A DNA stretch of 48,554 nucleotides from Stenotrophomonas geniculata ATCC 19374 = JCM 13324 (GCF_001431625.1 NZ_LLXT01000088.1:1-48554), one strand, 5' to 3'; numbered from the stretch's first letter, positions 16,523 to 25,577 are shown. The notes: generated by a model not told the origin, from the letters alone. Numbers and translations: made by a program.

Positions 16523-16536
16523 TGACAACGTTGTTC
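16523..16536. promoter_or_regulatory. LacI-type operator at the nagP promoter
   Basis: TGACAACGTTGTTC contains the perfect core ACAACGTTGT (16525-16534). It begins immediately downstream of the putative -10 of nagP, where a bound repressor would block initiation. Confidence 0.7.
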
Positions 16537-16589
16537 CCAGCCACTCTCCGACGCCGCGTTCTGCGGCCGTCGCCGCAGGAGCCCTCCTG

Positions 16590-17882
16590 ATGTCCGCCGT
16601 CCCCGCTGCAAGCGCGCGCCCGAACGTGGCCACCTCCATCGCCATCGTTGGCGTGTTGTTCTTCCTGATCGGCTTCTTCACCTGGCTCAACGGCCCGCTG
16701 ATCACCTTCGTCAAGTTGGCCTTCGAACTCAGCGAGGTCGGCGCCTTCCTGGTGCTGATGGTGTTCTACCTGTCCTACTTCTTCCTGGCCCTGCCGGCGT
16801 CATGGATCCTGCGCCGCACCGGCATGAAGAAGGGCCTCAGCCTGAGCCTGCTGGTGATGGCCGGCGGCGCGGCACTCTTCGGTGAATTCGCGACGCAGCG
16901 CTGGTACCCCGGCGCGCTGGGCGGGCTGTTCGTGATCGGCAGCGGGCTGGCCCTGCTGCAGACGGCGATCAATCCCTACATCTCCATCCTCGGCCCGATT
17001 GAAACTGCGGCACGCCGCATCGCGCTGATGGGCATCTGCAACAAGATCGCCGGCATGCTCGCACCGGTGCTGATCGGCACCCTGGTGCTGCATGGCATCG
17101 GCGACCTGGACAAGCAGGTGCAGGCCGCCGACGCGGTCACCAAGGTCGCGCTGCTCAACGAATTCGCCGCCAAGATCCATGCGCCGTACCTGGCGATGGC
17201 CGCGCTGCTGGTGGTGCTGGCGGTGGCCGTGCTGTTCTCGCCGCTGCCGGAGATCAAGTCCTCCGAAGCCAATGCAACGCCGTCAGGGGCACCGGGAACG
17301 GCCGAGCGCCGCAGCATCTTCCAGTTCCCGCATCTGTGGCTGGGCGTGCTGTGCCTGTTCGTGTACGTAGGCGTGGAAGTGATGGCCGGTGATGCGATCG
17401 GCACCTACGGCCACGGTTTCGGCTTGCCGCTGGACCAGACCAAGATGTTCACCTCGCTGACGCTGGGTGCGATGTTGGCCGGCTACGTGGTCGGCCTGCT
17501 GGCGATCCCTGGCCTGGTCTCGCAGTCGCGCTACCTGACCATTTCGGCAGTGATGGGCGTGGTGTTCTGCCTGGGCGCCTGGGCTACGCACGGCTACGTC
17601 TCGGTGGCCTTCGTGGCGCTGCTGGGCTTTGCCAACGCCATGATGTGGCCGGCCATCTTCCCGCTGGCGATCCGCGGCCTGGGCCGCTTCACCGAGACCG
17701 GCTCGGCCCTGCTGGTGATGGGCATCGCCGGCGGCGCGATCATTCCGCAGCTGTTCGCCGTGCTCAAGCAGCACATCGACTTCCAGCTGGTGTTCGTGCT
17801 GCTGATGGTGCCGTGCTACCTGTACATCCTGTTCTACTCGGTGATCGGCCATCGTGCCGGCCTGCCGCAGGACAAGGCCTGA
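16590..17882 (+). CDS. nagP: N-acetylglucosamine permease, MFS sugar transporter
   Basis: This 430-residue protein has about 12 hydrophobic segments and belongs to the FucP/GluP-like MFS branch. It shows F-F-L-I-G-F-F-T-W-L-N-G-P-L near the N-terminus and N-P-Y-I-S-I-L-G-P (about 130-138), as in NagP and glucose/galactose transporters. The ATG at 16590 follows a GCAGGAG ribosome site; the upstream extension to 16449 has no support. It is the first gene of the plus-strand nag operon, and its promoter carries the operator at 16523. Substrate assignment rests on the family plus nagA and nagB-II downstream. It does not phosphorylate during transport, so a separate kinase is needed. Confidence 0.88.
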   Translation: MSAVPAASARPNVATSIAIVGVLFFLIGFFTWLNGPLITFVKLAFELSEVGAFLVLMVFYLSYFFLALPASWILRRTGMKKGLSLSLLVMAGGAALFGEFATQRWYPGALGGLFVIGSGLALLQTAINPYISILGPIETAARRIALMGICNKIAGMLAPVLIGTLVLHGIGDLDKQVQAADAVTKVALLNEFAAKIHAPYLAMAALLVVLAVAVLFSPLPEIKSSEANATPSGAPGTAERRSIFQFPHLWLGVLCLFVYVGVEVMAGDAIGTYGHGFGLPLDQTKMFTSLTLGAMLAGYVVGLLAIPGLVSQSRYLTISAVMGVVFCLGAWATHGYVSVAFVALLGFANAMMWPAIFPLAIRGLGRFTETGSALLVMGIAGGAIIPQLFAVLKQHIDFQLVFVLLMVPCYLYILFYSVIGHRAGLPQDKA

Positions 17883-17921
17883 TCGGCGATGATGGACGGC
17901 AGCCAACCCCAGGGAAAACCC

Positions 17922-18989
17922 ATGCGCAGAGCGACCATCAAGGACGTTGCGGAGAAGGCCAAGGTCTCGCTGAAGACGGTCTCGCGGGTGATCAACAACG
18001 AGCCCTCGGTGATGCAGGCCACCCGTGCGCGGGTGCTGCGTGCCATTGCTGAACTCGATTACGAGCCCGATCCGTCGGCGCGCAACCTGCGCAGCGGCAC
18101 CACCTTCGTGATCGGGCTGGTCTACGACAACCCGAACCCGTACCACATCATCGGCGTGCAGAACGGCGTGCTGGCCGCCTGCCGCGAGACCGGTTTCGGC
18201 CTCCAGATCCACCCCTGCGATTCCAGCTCGCCGCTATTGGCCGATGAGCTGGCCGACTGGGTGCAGCGTTCGCGGCTGGCCGGGCTGGTGCTGACCGCGC
18301 CGATGTCCGAGCGCCGCGACCTGATCCAGGCGCTGACTGCGCGCGGCATCAAGCTGGTGCGGATCATCGCCGCCACCGCAGACCCCGCCGACGGTGCCTG
18401 CGTGTTCGTCGACGACCGCGAGGCGGCCTACGAAATCACCGAGCACCTGATCCAGCTGGGCCACCAGCGCATCGGCTTCCTCTGGGGCGGCATCTCGCAC
18501 CGCTCCTCGGGCGAACGCTATGCCGGTTACGAAGCCGCGCTGAAGGACTACGGCATGACCGTGGACAAGCATCTGGTGGTGCAGGGCGACTACACCTTCG
18601 ACGATGGTTTCCGCGGCGCGCGCCGCCTGCTGGCGCTGCGCGAGCCGCCCACCGCCATCTTCGGTTCCAACGACGAAATCGCTGCCGGCGTGCTGGCCGC
18701 CGCCAAGTCGGCCGGCATGAACGTGCCCTACGACCTGTCCATTGCCGGCTTCGAGGACAGCCCGTTCTCGCGCCAGTCGTGGCCGCCGCTGACCACCGCC
18801 AAGCAGGCCACCGAGGACATCGCCCGCCATGCCGCGCGCCTGCTGATCGCGCAGCTGCGCAGCGACGCCTACGACGATGCGCCGGCACCGCTGCACAACC
18901 AGGGCTTCGTGCCGCAGCTGGTGGTGCGCGGTTCGACCGCGCCGATGCGCCCGGCCGGCGCACGCCCCCTTCCTTCCGATCCTGCCTGA
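17922..18989 (+). CDS. nagQ: LacI-family transcriptional regulator of the nag locus
   Basis: This 355-residue repressor has the LacI helix-turn-helix at residues 1-55 (T-I-K-D-V-A-E-K-A-K-V-S-L-K-T-V-S-R-V-I-N, then the hinge Y-E-P-D-P-S-A-R-N-L-R-S-G). A periplasmic-binding-protein-like effector domain follows, with F-G-S-N-D-E-I-A-A-G and the G-F-E-D-S-P segment. The ATG at 17922 gives the standard N-terminus and follows CAGGGA. It lies 39 bp after nagP and 7 bp before nagB-II. The LacI-type nag regulator is called NagQ in Xanthomonas and NagR in Shewanella; which name fits is a matter of convention. The effector is probably GlcNAc or its 6-phosphate. Confidence 0.87.
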   Translation: MRRATIKDVAEKAKVSLKTVSRVINNEPSVMQATRARVLRAIAELDYEPDPSARNLRSGTTFVIGLVYDNPNPYHIIGVQNGVLAACRETGFGLQIHPCDSSSPLLADELADWVQRSRLAGLVLTAPMSERRDLIQALTARGIKLVRIIAATADPADGACVFVDDREAAYEITEHLIQLGHQRIGFLWGGISHRSSGERYAGYEAALKDYGMTVDKHLVVQGDYTFDDGFRGARRLLALREPPTAIFGSNDEIAAGVLAAAKSAGMNVPYDLSIAGFEDSPFSRQSWPPLTTAKQATEDIARHAARLLIAQLRSDAYDDAPAPLHNQGFVPQLVVRGSTAPMRPAGARPLPSDPA

Positions 18990-18996
18990 GCCTGCC

Positions 18997-20025
18997 ATGT
19001 CGCTGTCAGACCCCACGTCCACCCTGATGTTCGCCGAGGCCGCTGAAGCGGCTGACGTGGTTGCCCGCCAGTTCTCGCGCAACCACGCCACCCTGGAATC
19101 CCTGGCCGCCAGCCTGCGTGCTGCGCCGCCCCCGTTCGTGGTCACCTGCGCACGCGGCAGTTCCGATCATGCCGCCACCTATGGCAAGTACCTGCTGGAA
19201 ACCCAGCTGGGCCTGGTGGTCGCATCGGCCTCTCCGTCGGTGGGGTCGGTCTATGCCGCACCCCTCCAGCTGCGCGGCGCACTGTTCATCGTCATCTCGC
19301 AGTCGGGCAAGAGCCCGGACCTGCTGCGCAACGCCGAGGCCGCCAAGGCCGCCGGTGCGCGCGTGATCGCGCTGGTCAACGTCGAGGATTCGCCGCTGGC
19401 GCTGCTGGCCGATACGGTCATTCCGCTGCATGCCGGTGCCGAAAAGAGCGTGGCGGCGACCAAGAGCTACCTGGCGTCGCTGGCCGCACTGCTGCAGCTG
19501 GCTGCGTACTGGAAGCAGGACAGCAGTCTTCGCGCCGCACTGGACCTGCTGCCGGACGCGATGCGCGAGGCCTGGCAGTGCGACTGGAGTGCGGTGACCG
19601 AAGGCCTGGTCGAGGCGACCAACCTGTTCGTGCTCGGCCGTGGCCTGGGCCTGGGCGCGGCCCAGGAGGCTGCACTGAAGTTCAAGGAAACCTGCAGCCT
19701 GCATGCCGAAGCCTACAGCTCGGCTGAAGTGAAGCATGGCCCGATGGCGCTGGTTGACCGTGGTTTCCCGGTGCTGGCCTTTGCCCAACCCGACGAGACC
19801 GGCGCCGGTACCCGTGCTGTCGTCGAAGAATTCACCGCGCGCGGTGCACAGGTGTGGATGGCCGGTGCCGGTGGCAACCTGCCGGTGGCGGCCGCACCGC
19901 ATCCGCTGTGTGCCCCGCTGCTGACCGTGCAGAGCTTCTATCGCGCGATCAACGCGCTGGCGCTGCGCCGTGGTTTCAACCCGGATCTGCCGCCGCATCT
20001 GAACAAGGTTACGGAGACGGTGTGA
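18997..20025 (+). CDS. nagB-II: SIS-domain glucosamine-6-phosphate deaminase (NagB-II)
   Basis: The protein is 342 residues with two SIS domains. T-C-A-R-G-S-S-D-H-A (about 46-55) and S-Q-S-G-K-S-P-D (about 99-106) are the sugar-phosphate loops of the first. E-A-Y-S-S-A-E-V-K-H-G-P-M-A-L, near 240, is the GlmS-like signature of the second. It lacks the glutaminase domain of GlmS, so it acts as an isomerising deaminase giving fructose-6-phosphate and ammonia, a non-orthologous replacement of classical NagB. The ATG at 18997 gives the family length; the longer frame starting inside the regulator is rejected. Its stop codon shares one base with the nagA start. Confidence 0.9.
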   Translation: MSLSDPTSTLMFAEAAEAADVVARQFSRNHATLESLAASLRAAPPPFVVTCARGSSDHAATYGKYLLETQLGLVVASASPSVGSVYAAPLQLRGALFIVISQSGKSPDLLRNAEAAKAAGARVIALVNVEDSPLALLADTVIPLHAGAEKSVAATKSYLASLAALLQLAAYWKQDSSLRAALDLLPDAMREAWQCDWSAVTEGLVEATNLFVLGRGLGLGAAQEAALKFKETCSLHAEAYSSAEVKHGPMALVDRGFPVLAFAQPDETGAGTRAVVEEFTARGAQVWMAGAGGNLPVAAAPHPLCAPLLTVQSFYRAINALALRRGFNPDLPPHLNKVTETV

Positions 20026-21173
20026 TGGCCACGGTCCTGCGCAACGCCCGCATCCTGGCAGGCGAGGAGTTCCGCGACGATCTGGCGGTGGTGATCGAGG
20101 ACGGTCGCATCAGCGCGCTGCTGCCTGACGCTGCACCGCAGCTGGGCCAGGCGGCCGAGCAGATCGATCTGGACGGCGGCTGGCTGCTGCCCGGCTTCAT
20201 CGATGTGCAGGTCAATGGCGGCGGCGGCGCGCTGTTCAACAACACGCCCGATGTCGCCTCGCTGCGCACCATCGCGCGTGCGCACCGGCGCTTCGGCACC
20301 ACCGCGATGCTGCCGACGCTGATCAGCGACGATGTGGACGTGATGCGCGAAGCAATCGCTGCGATGCGCGAAGCAATCGCTCAGGGCGTGCCCGGCGTGA
20401 TCGGCATCCACCTGGAAGGCCCGTACATCGCGCCGGCGCGCAAGGGCACCCACGATGCCAGCAAGTTCCGTGTGCCGGACGAAGAAGAAATCGCGCTGGC
20501 CGCCTCGCTGGACAACGGCGTGACCCTGCTGACACTGGCACCGGAACGCGTGCCGCTGGAGACCATCCGTGCGCTGGTCGAACGTGGCGTGATCGTTGCT
20601 GCTGGCCACACTGCTGGCACGTACGAAGAGATTCGTGCCGGACTGGATGCTGGGGTGCGTGGCTTCACCCATCTGTACAACGCGATGTCGCCGCTGCAGG
20701 GCCGTGAGCCCGGTGCGGTGGGCGCTGCGCTGGAAGACCGCGACAGCTGGATCGGCATCATTGTCGATGGCGTGCATGTGCATCCGGCCAGCCTGCGCGT
20801 GGCGCTGGCGGCCAAGCCGCGCCGCCGCCTGCTGCTGGTGACCGATGCGATGCCGCCGGTTGGCGCCGACGATCCCAGTTACGTGCTGTATGGCGAAACC
20901 ATCACCGCCCTCGACGGCGTGGTGCGCAATGCCGCCGGTTCGCTGGCCGGCTCGGCGCTGGACATGGCCACCGCCGTGCGCAACACCGTGCAGCTGCTCG
21001 GCCAGCCGTTGGCCGAAGCCGCGCGCATGGCCTCGACTTATCCGGCACAGTTCCTCAACGTCGACGACCGCCTGGGGCACATCGCCGAGGGCTACCAGGC
21101 CGACCTGGTGCTGCTGGATGATGCCCTGCAGGTGCGTGGCACCTGGATTGCCGGACAGTACGAGGCCGCCTGA
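20025..21173 (+). CDS. nagA: N-acetylglucosamine-6-phosphate deacetylase
   Basis: This 382-residue amidohydrolase cleaves acetate from GlcNAc-6-phosphate. It has P-G-F-I-D-V-Q-V-N-G (56-65), metal ligand Glu131 in H-L-E-G-P-Y-I, ligands His195 (A-A-G-H-T) and His216 (F-T-H-L-Y-N-A-M), and catalytic Asp274 in L-V-T-D-A-M. Spacing matches the E. coli enzyme almost exactly. A 21-bp tandem duplication at 20342-20381 encodes a repeated M-R-E-A-I-A. The ATG overlaps the nagB-II stop by one base, and the stop overlaps the nagX start by one base, indicating translational coupling. Confidence 0.93.
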   Translation: MATVLRNARILAGEEFRDDLAVVIEDGRISALLPDAAPQLGQAAEQIDLDGGWLLPGFIDVQVNGGGGALFNNTPDVASLRTIARAHRRFGTTAMLPTLISDDVDVMREAIAAMREAIAQGVPGVIGIHLEGPYIAPARKGTHDASKFRVPDEEEIALAASLDNGVTLLTLAPERVPLETIRALVERGVIVAAGHTAGTYEEIRAGLDAGVRGFTHLYNAMSPLQGREPGAVGAALEDRDSWIGIIVDGVHVHPASLRVALAAKPRRRLLLVTDAMPPVGADDPSYVLYGETITALDGVVRNAAGSLAGSALDMATAVRNTVQLLGQPLAEAARMASTYPAQFLNVDDRLGHIAEGYQADLVLLDDALQVRGTWIAGQYEAA

Positions 21174-22240
21174 TGAACGCGACGCCGCCACGCCGGCTGG
21201 GCTCGATCGACGCCCTGCGTGGCATCACCGTGGCGGCGATGCTGCTGGTCAACAACCCGGGCGACTGGAGTGCGGTGTTCGCACCGCTGCGCCATTCGGA
21301 ATGGCATGGCTGCACGCCCACCGATCTGGTGTTCCCGTTCTTCCTGTTCCTGGTGGGCGTGTCGATGGCGTTCAGCGTAGCGCCGCGCGCGCTGGACGTG
21401 TCGGCACGACCTGCACTGGCGCGCGGCGTGCTGGAGCGCGCGCTGCGCATCCTGCTGGCAGGTGCGCTGCTGCACCTGCTGATCTGGTGGGCGTTGGATA
21501 CCCATCACTTCCGCATCTGGGGCGTGCTGCAACGCATCGCGGTGTGTGCGGCGTTGGTGGGCGTGCTGGCGGTCTACGCGCGGCCGCGCGTGCAGGTGGG
21601 CGCTCTGGTCGCGCTGCTGGTGGGGTACACCGTGTTGCTGCTGGGCATCGGTGACCTGGCGCCATGGACCAACCCGGCCAGCCGCCTGGATACCGCGTTG
21701 TTCGCGCCGTGGATCTATCAATGGCACGCCGATGCCGGGCTGGGCCATGACCCGGAAGGATTGCTGAGCACGCTGGGCGCGCTGGCCAGTACCGTGCTCG
21801 GGCTGTTGGCCGGAGGCCTGCTGCGCAGCGGACGTGCCGCGGCGCTGGCCGGGCTGGGTGTGGCGACTGCGGTATTGGGCCTGCTGCTGGCGGTAGTGCT
21901 GCCGTTGAACAAACAGCTGTGGACGCCCAGCTACGTGCTGTGGACCGGTGGCCTGGCGGCGCTGGCGCTGTGGCTGGGCCACCTGTTGATCGACCAGAAG
22001 GGCTGGCCGGCGCTGGGCCGGCGCTTCGGCGTCAATGCGATCACGGCGTATCTGGGCGCATCGGTGATGTCGGTGGTGCTGATGGCTACCGGGGTTTGGG
22101 GGTGGGTCTGGCAGCAGCTGGCCACCGCAATGCCGCAGGCGCTGGAGCTGGCATCCATGCTGCAGGCGCTGGTGTTTGTCGCGCTGTGGTGGGGCGTGGC
22201 ATGGTGGCTGGACCGGCGGAAGATCTATCTGAAGATCTGA
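21173..22240 (+). CDS. nagX: NagX-type integral membrane protein (HGSNAT-like, COG4299)
   Basis: This 355-residue protein has about ten hydrophobic segments. The N-terminal signature R-L-G-S-I-D-A-L-R-G-I-T-V is followed by M-L-L-V-N-N-P-G and D-L-V-F-P-F-F-L-F-L-V-G. This is the pattern of the family that includes lysosomal heparan-alpha-glucosaminide N-acetyltransferase, and such proteins often close nag operons. A role in transmembrane acetylation of glucosamine, or in handling chito-sugars at the inner membrane, is inferred and not proven in bacteria. It overlaps nagA by one base and ends the operon. Confidence 0.85.
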   Translation: MNATPPRRLGSIDALRGITVAAMLLVNNPGDWSAVFAPLRHSEWHGCTPTDLVFPFFLFLVGVSMAFSVAPRALDVSARPALARGVLERALRILLAGALLHLLIWWALDTHHFRIWGVLQRIAVCAALVGVLAVYARPRVQVGALVALLVGYTVLLLGIGDLAPWTNPASRLDTALFAPWIYQWHADAGLGHDPEGLLSTLGALASTVLGLLAGGLLRSGRAAALAGLGVATAVLGLLLAVVLPLNKQLWTPSYVLWTGGLAALALWLGHLLIDQKGWPALGRRFGVNAITAYLGASVMSVVLMATGVWGWVWQQLATAMPQALELASMLQALVFVALWWGVAWWLDRRKIYLKI

Positions 22241-22261
22241 CCTTTCCCTGGAGGGCACCTC

Positions 22262-22319
22262 ATCCACGCATGGCGTGGATCTACCAGGTGGGGCAGTAGA
22301 TCCACGCCATGGGTGGATG
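22262..22319. repeat. Two SMAG repeats in opposite orientation
   Basis: ATCCACGC-ATG-GCGTGGAT with CTAC at 22281-22284, then GTAG at 22296-22299 with ATCCACGCCATGGGTGGAT. They begin 21 nt after the nagX stop, so they probably form the 3' end of the nag operon transcript. Confidence 0.8.
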
Positions 22320-22407
22320 CTCTCAGCGTGGCCTGTGACCGCCGCAAAGATGAACGATTTCAGCCACGTAGAGGTGGGGTGATGCCCGATCAAGTTCGCA
22401 ACTGAAC

Positions 22408-22423
22408 TGTGATGGCCGTCACG
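22408..22423. promoter_or_regulatory. CRP/Clp-like binding site upstream of the autotransporter
   Basis: TGTGA-TGGCCG-TCACG matches the CRP consensus TGTGA-N6-TCACA at nine of ten core positions. Xanthomonads have Clp, a CRP homologue that recognises this kind of site and answers cyclic-di-GMP. The site lies about 94 bp before the start codon, suitable for activation of the autotransporter gene. Confidence 0.6.
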
Positions 22424-22516
22424 CAATTTCACCTATCGAAACCGTTCACCACACGGCAGACTGCCTGCGCAGTACCGCATATCCGCAGTTCCTGATCCCT
22501 TGTCCAGGAGTGCTGT

Positions 22517-25500
22517 ATGTCCCGTGCCGTTCCGCGCGCTTTCCGTCCGCGCCGCCTCACCGTTTCCGTGCTGCAGGCCCTGGCTGTCCCGTCCGTCATG
22601 CTGCTGAGTGCCAGCGTCGCCTGGGCCGGCTGTAACAGCGCCGCCCCCGTCGCCGGCCAGACGGTCACCTGCGATGCCAATGCGCCGAACCCGCAGACTG
22701 TTCCCATCACGGCCAATGGCGCGGCCGGCATCACCATCAATATCGCCAACACGGCACAACTGCAGCAGAGCGGTGGCAGCAGCGCGATTTCGCTTGTTGG
22801 TGCCGGTGGGCACCTGTTGTCCAACCTGGGCACGATCAGTTCGGTGGGCGGTGTGGCGGTCCAGCTCGGTGGCGGCAGCCGTGTCGAAAATGCGGGCAGC
22901 ATCAGCACCGGCAACAACACCGCCCTGCAGTTCGTCGGTGCGGGCGACAGCGTGCTGGTCAACCGCGGAACGATCAGCGGCCGCACGGGTGTGCAGTTCG
23001 GTGCGGGCAACGACCGCCTGGAGATGCAGGCAGGTAGCATCTCCGGTGGCGTCCAGCAGGGCGATGGCAATGATGTGCTGCTGTTGAGCGATGGCACGAT
23101 CGACAGCGTCGACCAGGGCAGTGGCGATGACCAGATGACCGTCACCGGCGGCACCGTCACCGGCCTGGTAGCGCAGGGCAGTGGCCGCGATGATTTCGTC
23201 ATGAGTGGCGGCACGGTCGGCGCGCTGCAGCAGGGCGACAACATCGATACCTTCCGCATGAGCGGTGGCCGCATCATCGGCGCGTTCGAGGATGGCGACC
23301 AGGCCTGGATGACCGGTGGCCGCATCGGCCGCGTCAACATGAAGCTGGACAAGAACCTGTGGGACCAGTCCGGCGGCACCGTGGATGGCAATGTGGTGAC
23401 CGGTTTCGACACCGATACCATCATCATCTCGGGTACCGCCTACATCGGCGGCAACATCAGCGTCAGCGGCGGCAACGACAGCGTGACCATCACCGACGGC
23501 ACCGTGCGCGGGCAGGTACTGCTCAGTACCGGCAATGACACCTTCAACTGGAATGGCGGTGGCATCGTCTACGGCGCGATCGACATGGGCCCGGACAACG
23601 ACGTGGCCAACCTCAGCAACCTCAACCAGGGCAACCTCGGTGCGGTGCCGCTGTTCGACGGTGGCGGTGGCATCGACCAGCTCAACCTGAGCAACGTCAA
23701 GACCACGGGCGTGGGCCGCTTCCAGAACTGGGAGGCGATCAGCCTGGCCAACAGCACCGAGCTGAGCTTCGATGGCGATCTGGTGCTGGGCGACAGCGGT
23801 AGCGGCACCGGCACGCTTACGGTGGATGACACCAGTACCGTCTACGCGGGCAGTGGGGGGCATGCCATCCGCCCATTCAACAGTGGTGCACTGGTGGAGA
23901 TGGTCAATGCCGGGCGCATCGACCTGACAGGTACCGGCGCTGGCGACGTGTTCACCGTGCGTGGCAACTACCGCGGAGACGGTGGTGGCCTGTACCTGCG
24001 TACCGTGCTGGGCGCGGACAACTCCACCAGCGACCGTCTGGTGATCGACGGCGGTACTGCCACCGGGACCACCGGCATCGGCGTGCTCAATGCCGGCGGC
24101 AGCGGCGCCGCCACGCTGGCCGATGGCATCCTGGTGGTGCAGGCCTTGAATGGCGGCCGCACCGCGCCGGGTGCGTTTTCGCTGTTCGCACCGGTTGCGG
24201 CCGGTGCCTACGAGTACTACCTGTTCAAGGGCGGTGTCAGTGCCGGTACCGCCGAGAACTGGTACCTGCGTTCGACGCTGGTGACCGGGCCGACGCCAGC
24301 ACCCAACGGTGGCGGCAGCGCGACACCGCCACCGCTGACGCCTCCAGTGGCCCCACCGCCGCCGATCACCCCGGCACCGCCGCCGCCGCCCGAAGGCGCC
24401 ACCGATCCGGACCTGACCACAGGCGAGACCGCGCCGCCACCACCGCCACCGGAACCCGCGCCGGTGGCGCCACCCAGCGATCCGGCCGTGCCGGACGTGC
24501 CAGTGGCCGGCGGTGCGCTGCCCGGAACCGGTGCGCCGCCGACGCCGGGTGCACGCCCCGCCGAGGGCGCAGTGGTGCCGCTGTACCGCGTGGAGGCTGC
24601 CACCTATGCCGTGGTGCCGCCGCTCCTGCGCGAGACCTCGCTGGCCAGCCTCGGCACCTTCCACGAGCGGCAGGGCGAGCAGCGCCTGCTGTACAACCAG
24701 GGCGCATTCCGCACCGCCTGGGGCCGCTTGGTGGGACAGAGCAGCGAGATCCACTGGAAGGGCGATGCGCAGCCCGGCTTCGATGGCGATGTGATGGGCC
24801 TGCAGGCCGGTCTCGACGTGTGGGCCACTGCCTCCGACAACCATCGCAACCAGATCGGCGTGTTCGTCGGCCGCACCCGCGCGCAGGGCAAGACCACCGG
24901 CCTGGCATTGGGCTGGGAGAACGTGCAGGTGGGCCAGAACCGCCTGGACGACAAGCACGTGGGCTTGTACTGGACCTTCACCGACAGCAGCGGTGGCTAC
25001 ATCGACGCCGTGGCGATGCAGAGCCGTTACGACGGCCGCGTGCGTTCTTCGCGCGGGCTTGGCTTCGGCTTGAGCGGTGATGGCACCAGCGTGTCTGTGG
25101 AGGCCGGCAAGCCGCTGCTGCGGTTTGGGCAGTCCGCATGGTGGCTGGAACCGCAGCTACAGGTGATCTGGCAACGCACGTCGCTGGACGACCGCCGCGA
25201 TGAGGTGTCGAGCGTGCGTTTCGACAACGACAACGCCTGGACCGGCCGCATCGGCCTGCGCCTGGCCGGCGATTACCAGCTGGCCGACAACGGCTGGCAG
25301 CCGTATTTCAAGCTCAATTACTGGCATGGCCGCTCCGGTGAAGACCGCATCCGCTTCGACGACGACGTGATCGTCAATTCGCAGCGCTCGCGCGCGCTGG
25401 AGGCCGGTGTCGGCGTGGTAGGGCGCTTCAATCGCACCATCAGCGCGTACGCCGTGGCCGACTACACGCGCGAGCTGGGCGGTGACCGCAACGAGAAGCG

Positions 25501-25543
25501 CCGCATCATCGAAGGCAACATCGGCCTGCGCGCGGACTGGTAG
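22517..25543 (+). CDS. Autotransporter (type Va secretion) with glycine-rich passenger
   Basis: This 1008-residue outer-membrane protein has a signal peptide of about 37 residues ending in V-A-W-A-G. Residues about 40-590 form the passenger, with recurring Gly/Asn/Asp-rich strands such as G-N-D-x-L and S-G-G-T-V-x-G, as expected of a right-handed beta-helix. About 595-690 is a Pro/Ala-rich linker with runs of prolines. About 735-1008 is the beta-barrel translocator, ending R-A-D-W with a terminal aromatic. No protease triad or lipase motif is evident in the passenger, so adhesion or biofilm is the default guess. A ribosome site AGGAG lies 8 nt upstream. The gene stands alone between repeats. 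Confidence 0.88.
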   Translation: MSRAVPRAFRPRRLTVSVLQALAVPSVMLLSASVAWAGCNSAAPVAGQTVTCDANAPNPQTVPITANGAAGITINIANTAQLQQSGGSSAISLVGAGGHLLSNLGTISSVGGVAVQLGGGSRVENAGSISTGNNTALQFVGAGDSVLVNRGTISGRTGVQFGAGNDRLEMQAGSISGGVQQGDGNDVLLLSDGTIDSVDQGSGDDQMTVTGGTVTGLVAQGSGRDDFVMSGGTVGALQQGDNIDTFRMSGGRIIGAFEDGDQAWMTGGRIGRVNMKLDKNLWDQSGGTVDGNVVTGFDTDTIIISGTAYIGGNISVSGGNDSVTITDGTVRGQVLLSTGNDTFNWNGGGIVYGAIDMGPDNDVANLSNLNQGNLGAVPLFDGGGGIDQLNLSNVKTTGVGRFQNWEAISLANSTELSFDGDLVLGDSGSGTGTLTVDDTSTVYAGSGGHAIRPFNSGALVEMVNAGRIDLTGTGAGDVFTVRGNYRGDGGGLYLRTVLGADNSTSDRLVIDGGTATGTTGIGVLNAGGSGAATLADGILVVQALNGGRTAPGAFSLFAPVAAGAYEYYLFKGGVSAGTAENWYLRSTLVTGPTPAPNGGGSATPPPLTPPVAPPPPITPAPPPPPEGATDPDLTTGETAPPPPPPEPAPVAPPSDPAVPDVPVAGGALPGTGAPPTPGARPAEGAVVPLYRVEAATYAVVPPLLRETSLASLGTFHERQGEQRLLYNQGAFRTAWGRLVGQSSEIHWKGDAQPGFDGDVMGLQAGLDVWATASDNHRNQIGVFVGRTRAQGKTTGLALGWENVQVGQNRLDDKHVGLYWTFTDSSGGYIDAVAMQSRYDGRVRSSRGLGFGLSGDGTSVSVEAGKPLLRFGQSAWWLEPQLQVIWQRTSLDDRRDEVSSVRFDNDNAWTGRIGLRLAGDYQLADNGWQPYFKLNYWHGRSGEDRIRFDDDVIVNSQRSRALEAGVGVVGRFNRTISAYAVADYTRELGGDRNEKRRIIEGNIGLRADW

Positions 25544-25577
25544 CGCGCGGTACGGATGTCATGACTCGTTCTGGTGG

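Larger units (their letters stand above)
16214..16589. promoter_or_regulatory. Divergent control region between the kinase gene and nagP
   Basis: This 376-bp gap holds two outward promoters. For the kinase (minus strand): TTGACA (plus 16295-16300), a 16-nt spacer and TACAGA (plus 16273-16278). For nagP (plus strand): TTGACA at 16491-16496 with a weak -10 such as AAGAAT at 16516-16521. Each promoter is overlapped or abutted by a TGACAACG-type palindrome. A third palindrome and an inverted repeat (TTCGTTGC 16316-16323, GCAACGAA 16330-16337) lie between. The layout suggests joint repression, perhaps with looping over the 237 bp between the two like operators. No gene is seen here. Confidence 0.7.

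Noticed and set aside
20342..20381. 21-bp in-frame tandem duplication in nagA (M-R-E-A-I-A twice) as a recent insertion
   Set aside because: The metal ligands Glu131, His195 and His216 fall at the same numbers as in E. coli NagA, so there is no net insertion before them. The repeat lies in a helical Ala-rich segment where such similarity can arise by chance.
22433..24958. 841-codon minus-strand frame opposite the autotransporter
   Set aside because: It is a shadow of the repetitive Gly-rich plus-strand gene; the translation is rich in His, Arg, Asp and Ala with no motif, and no ribosome site precedes it.
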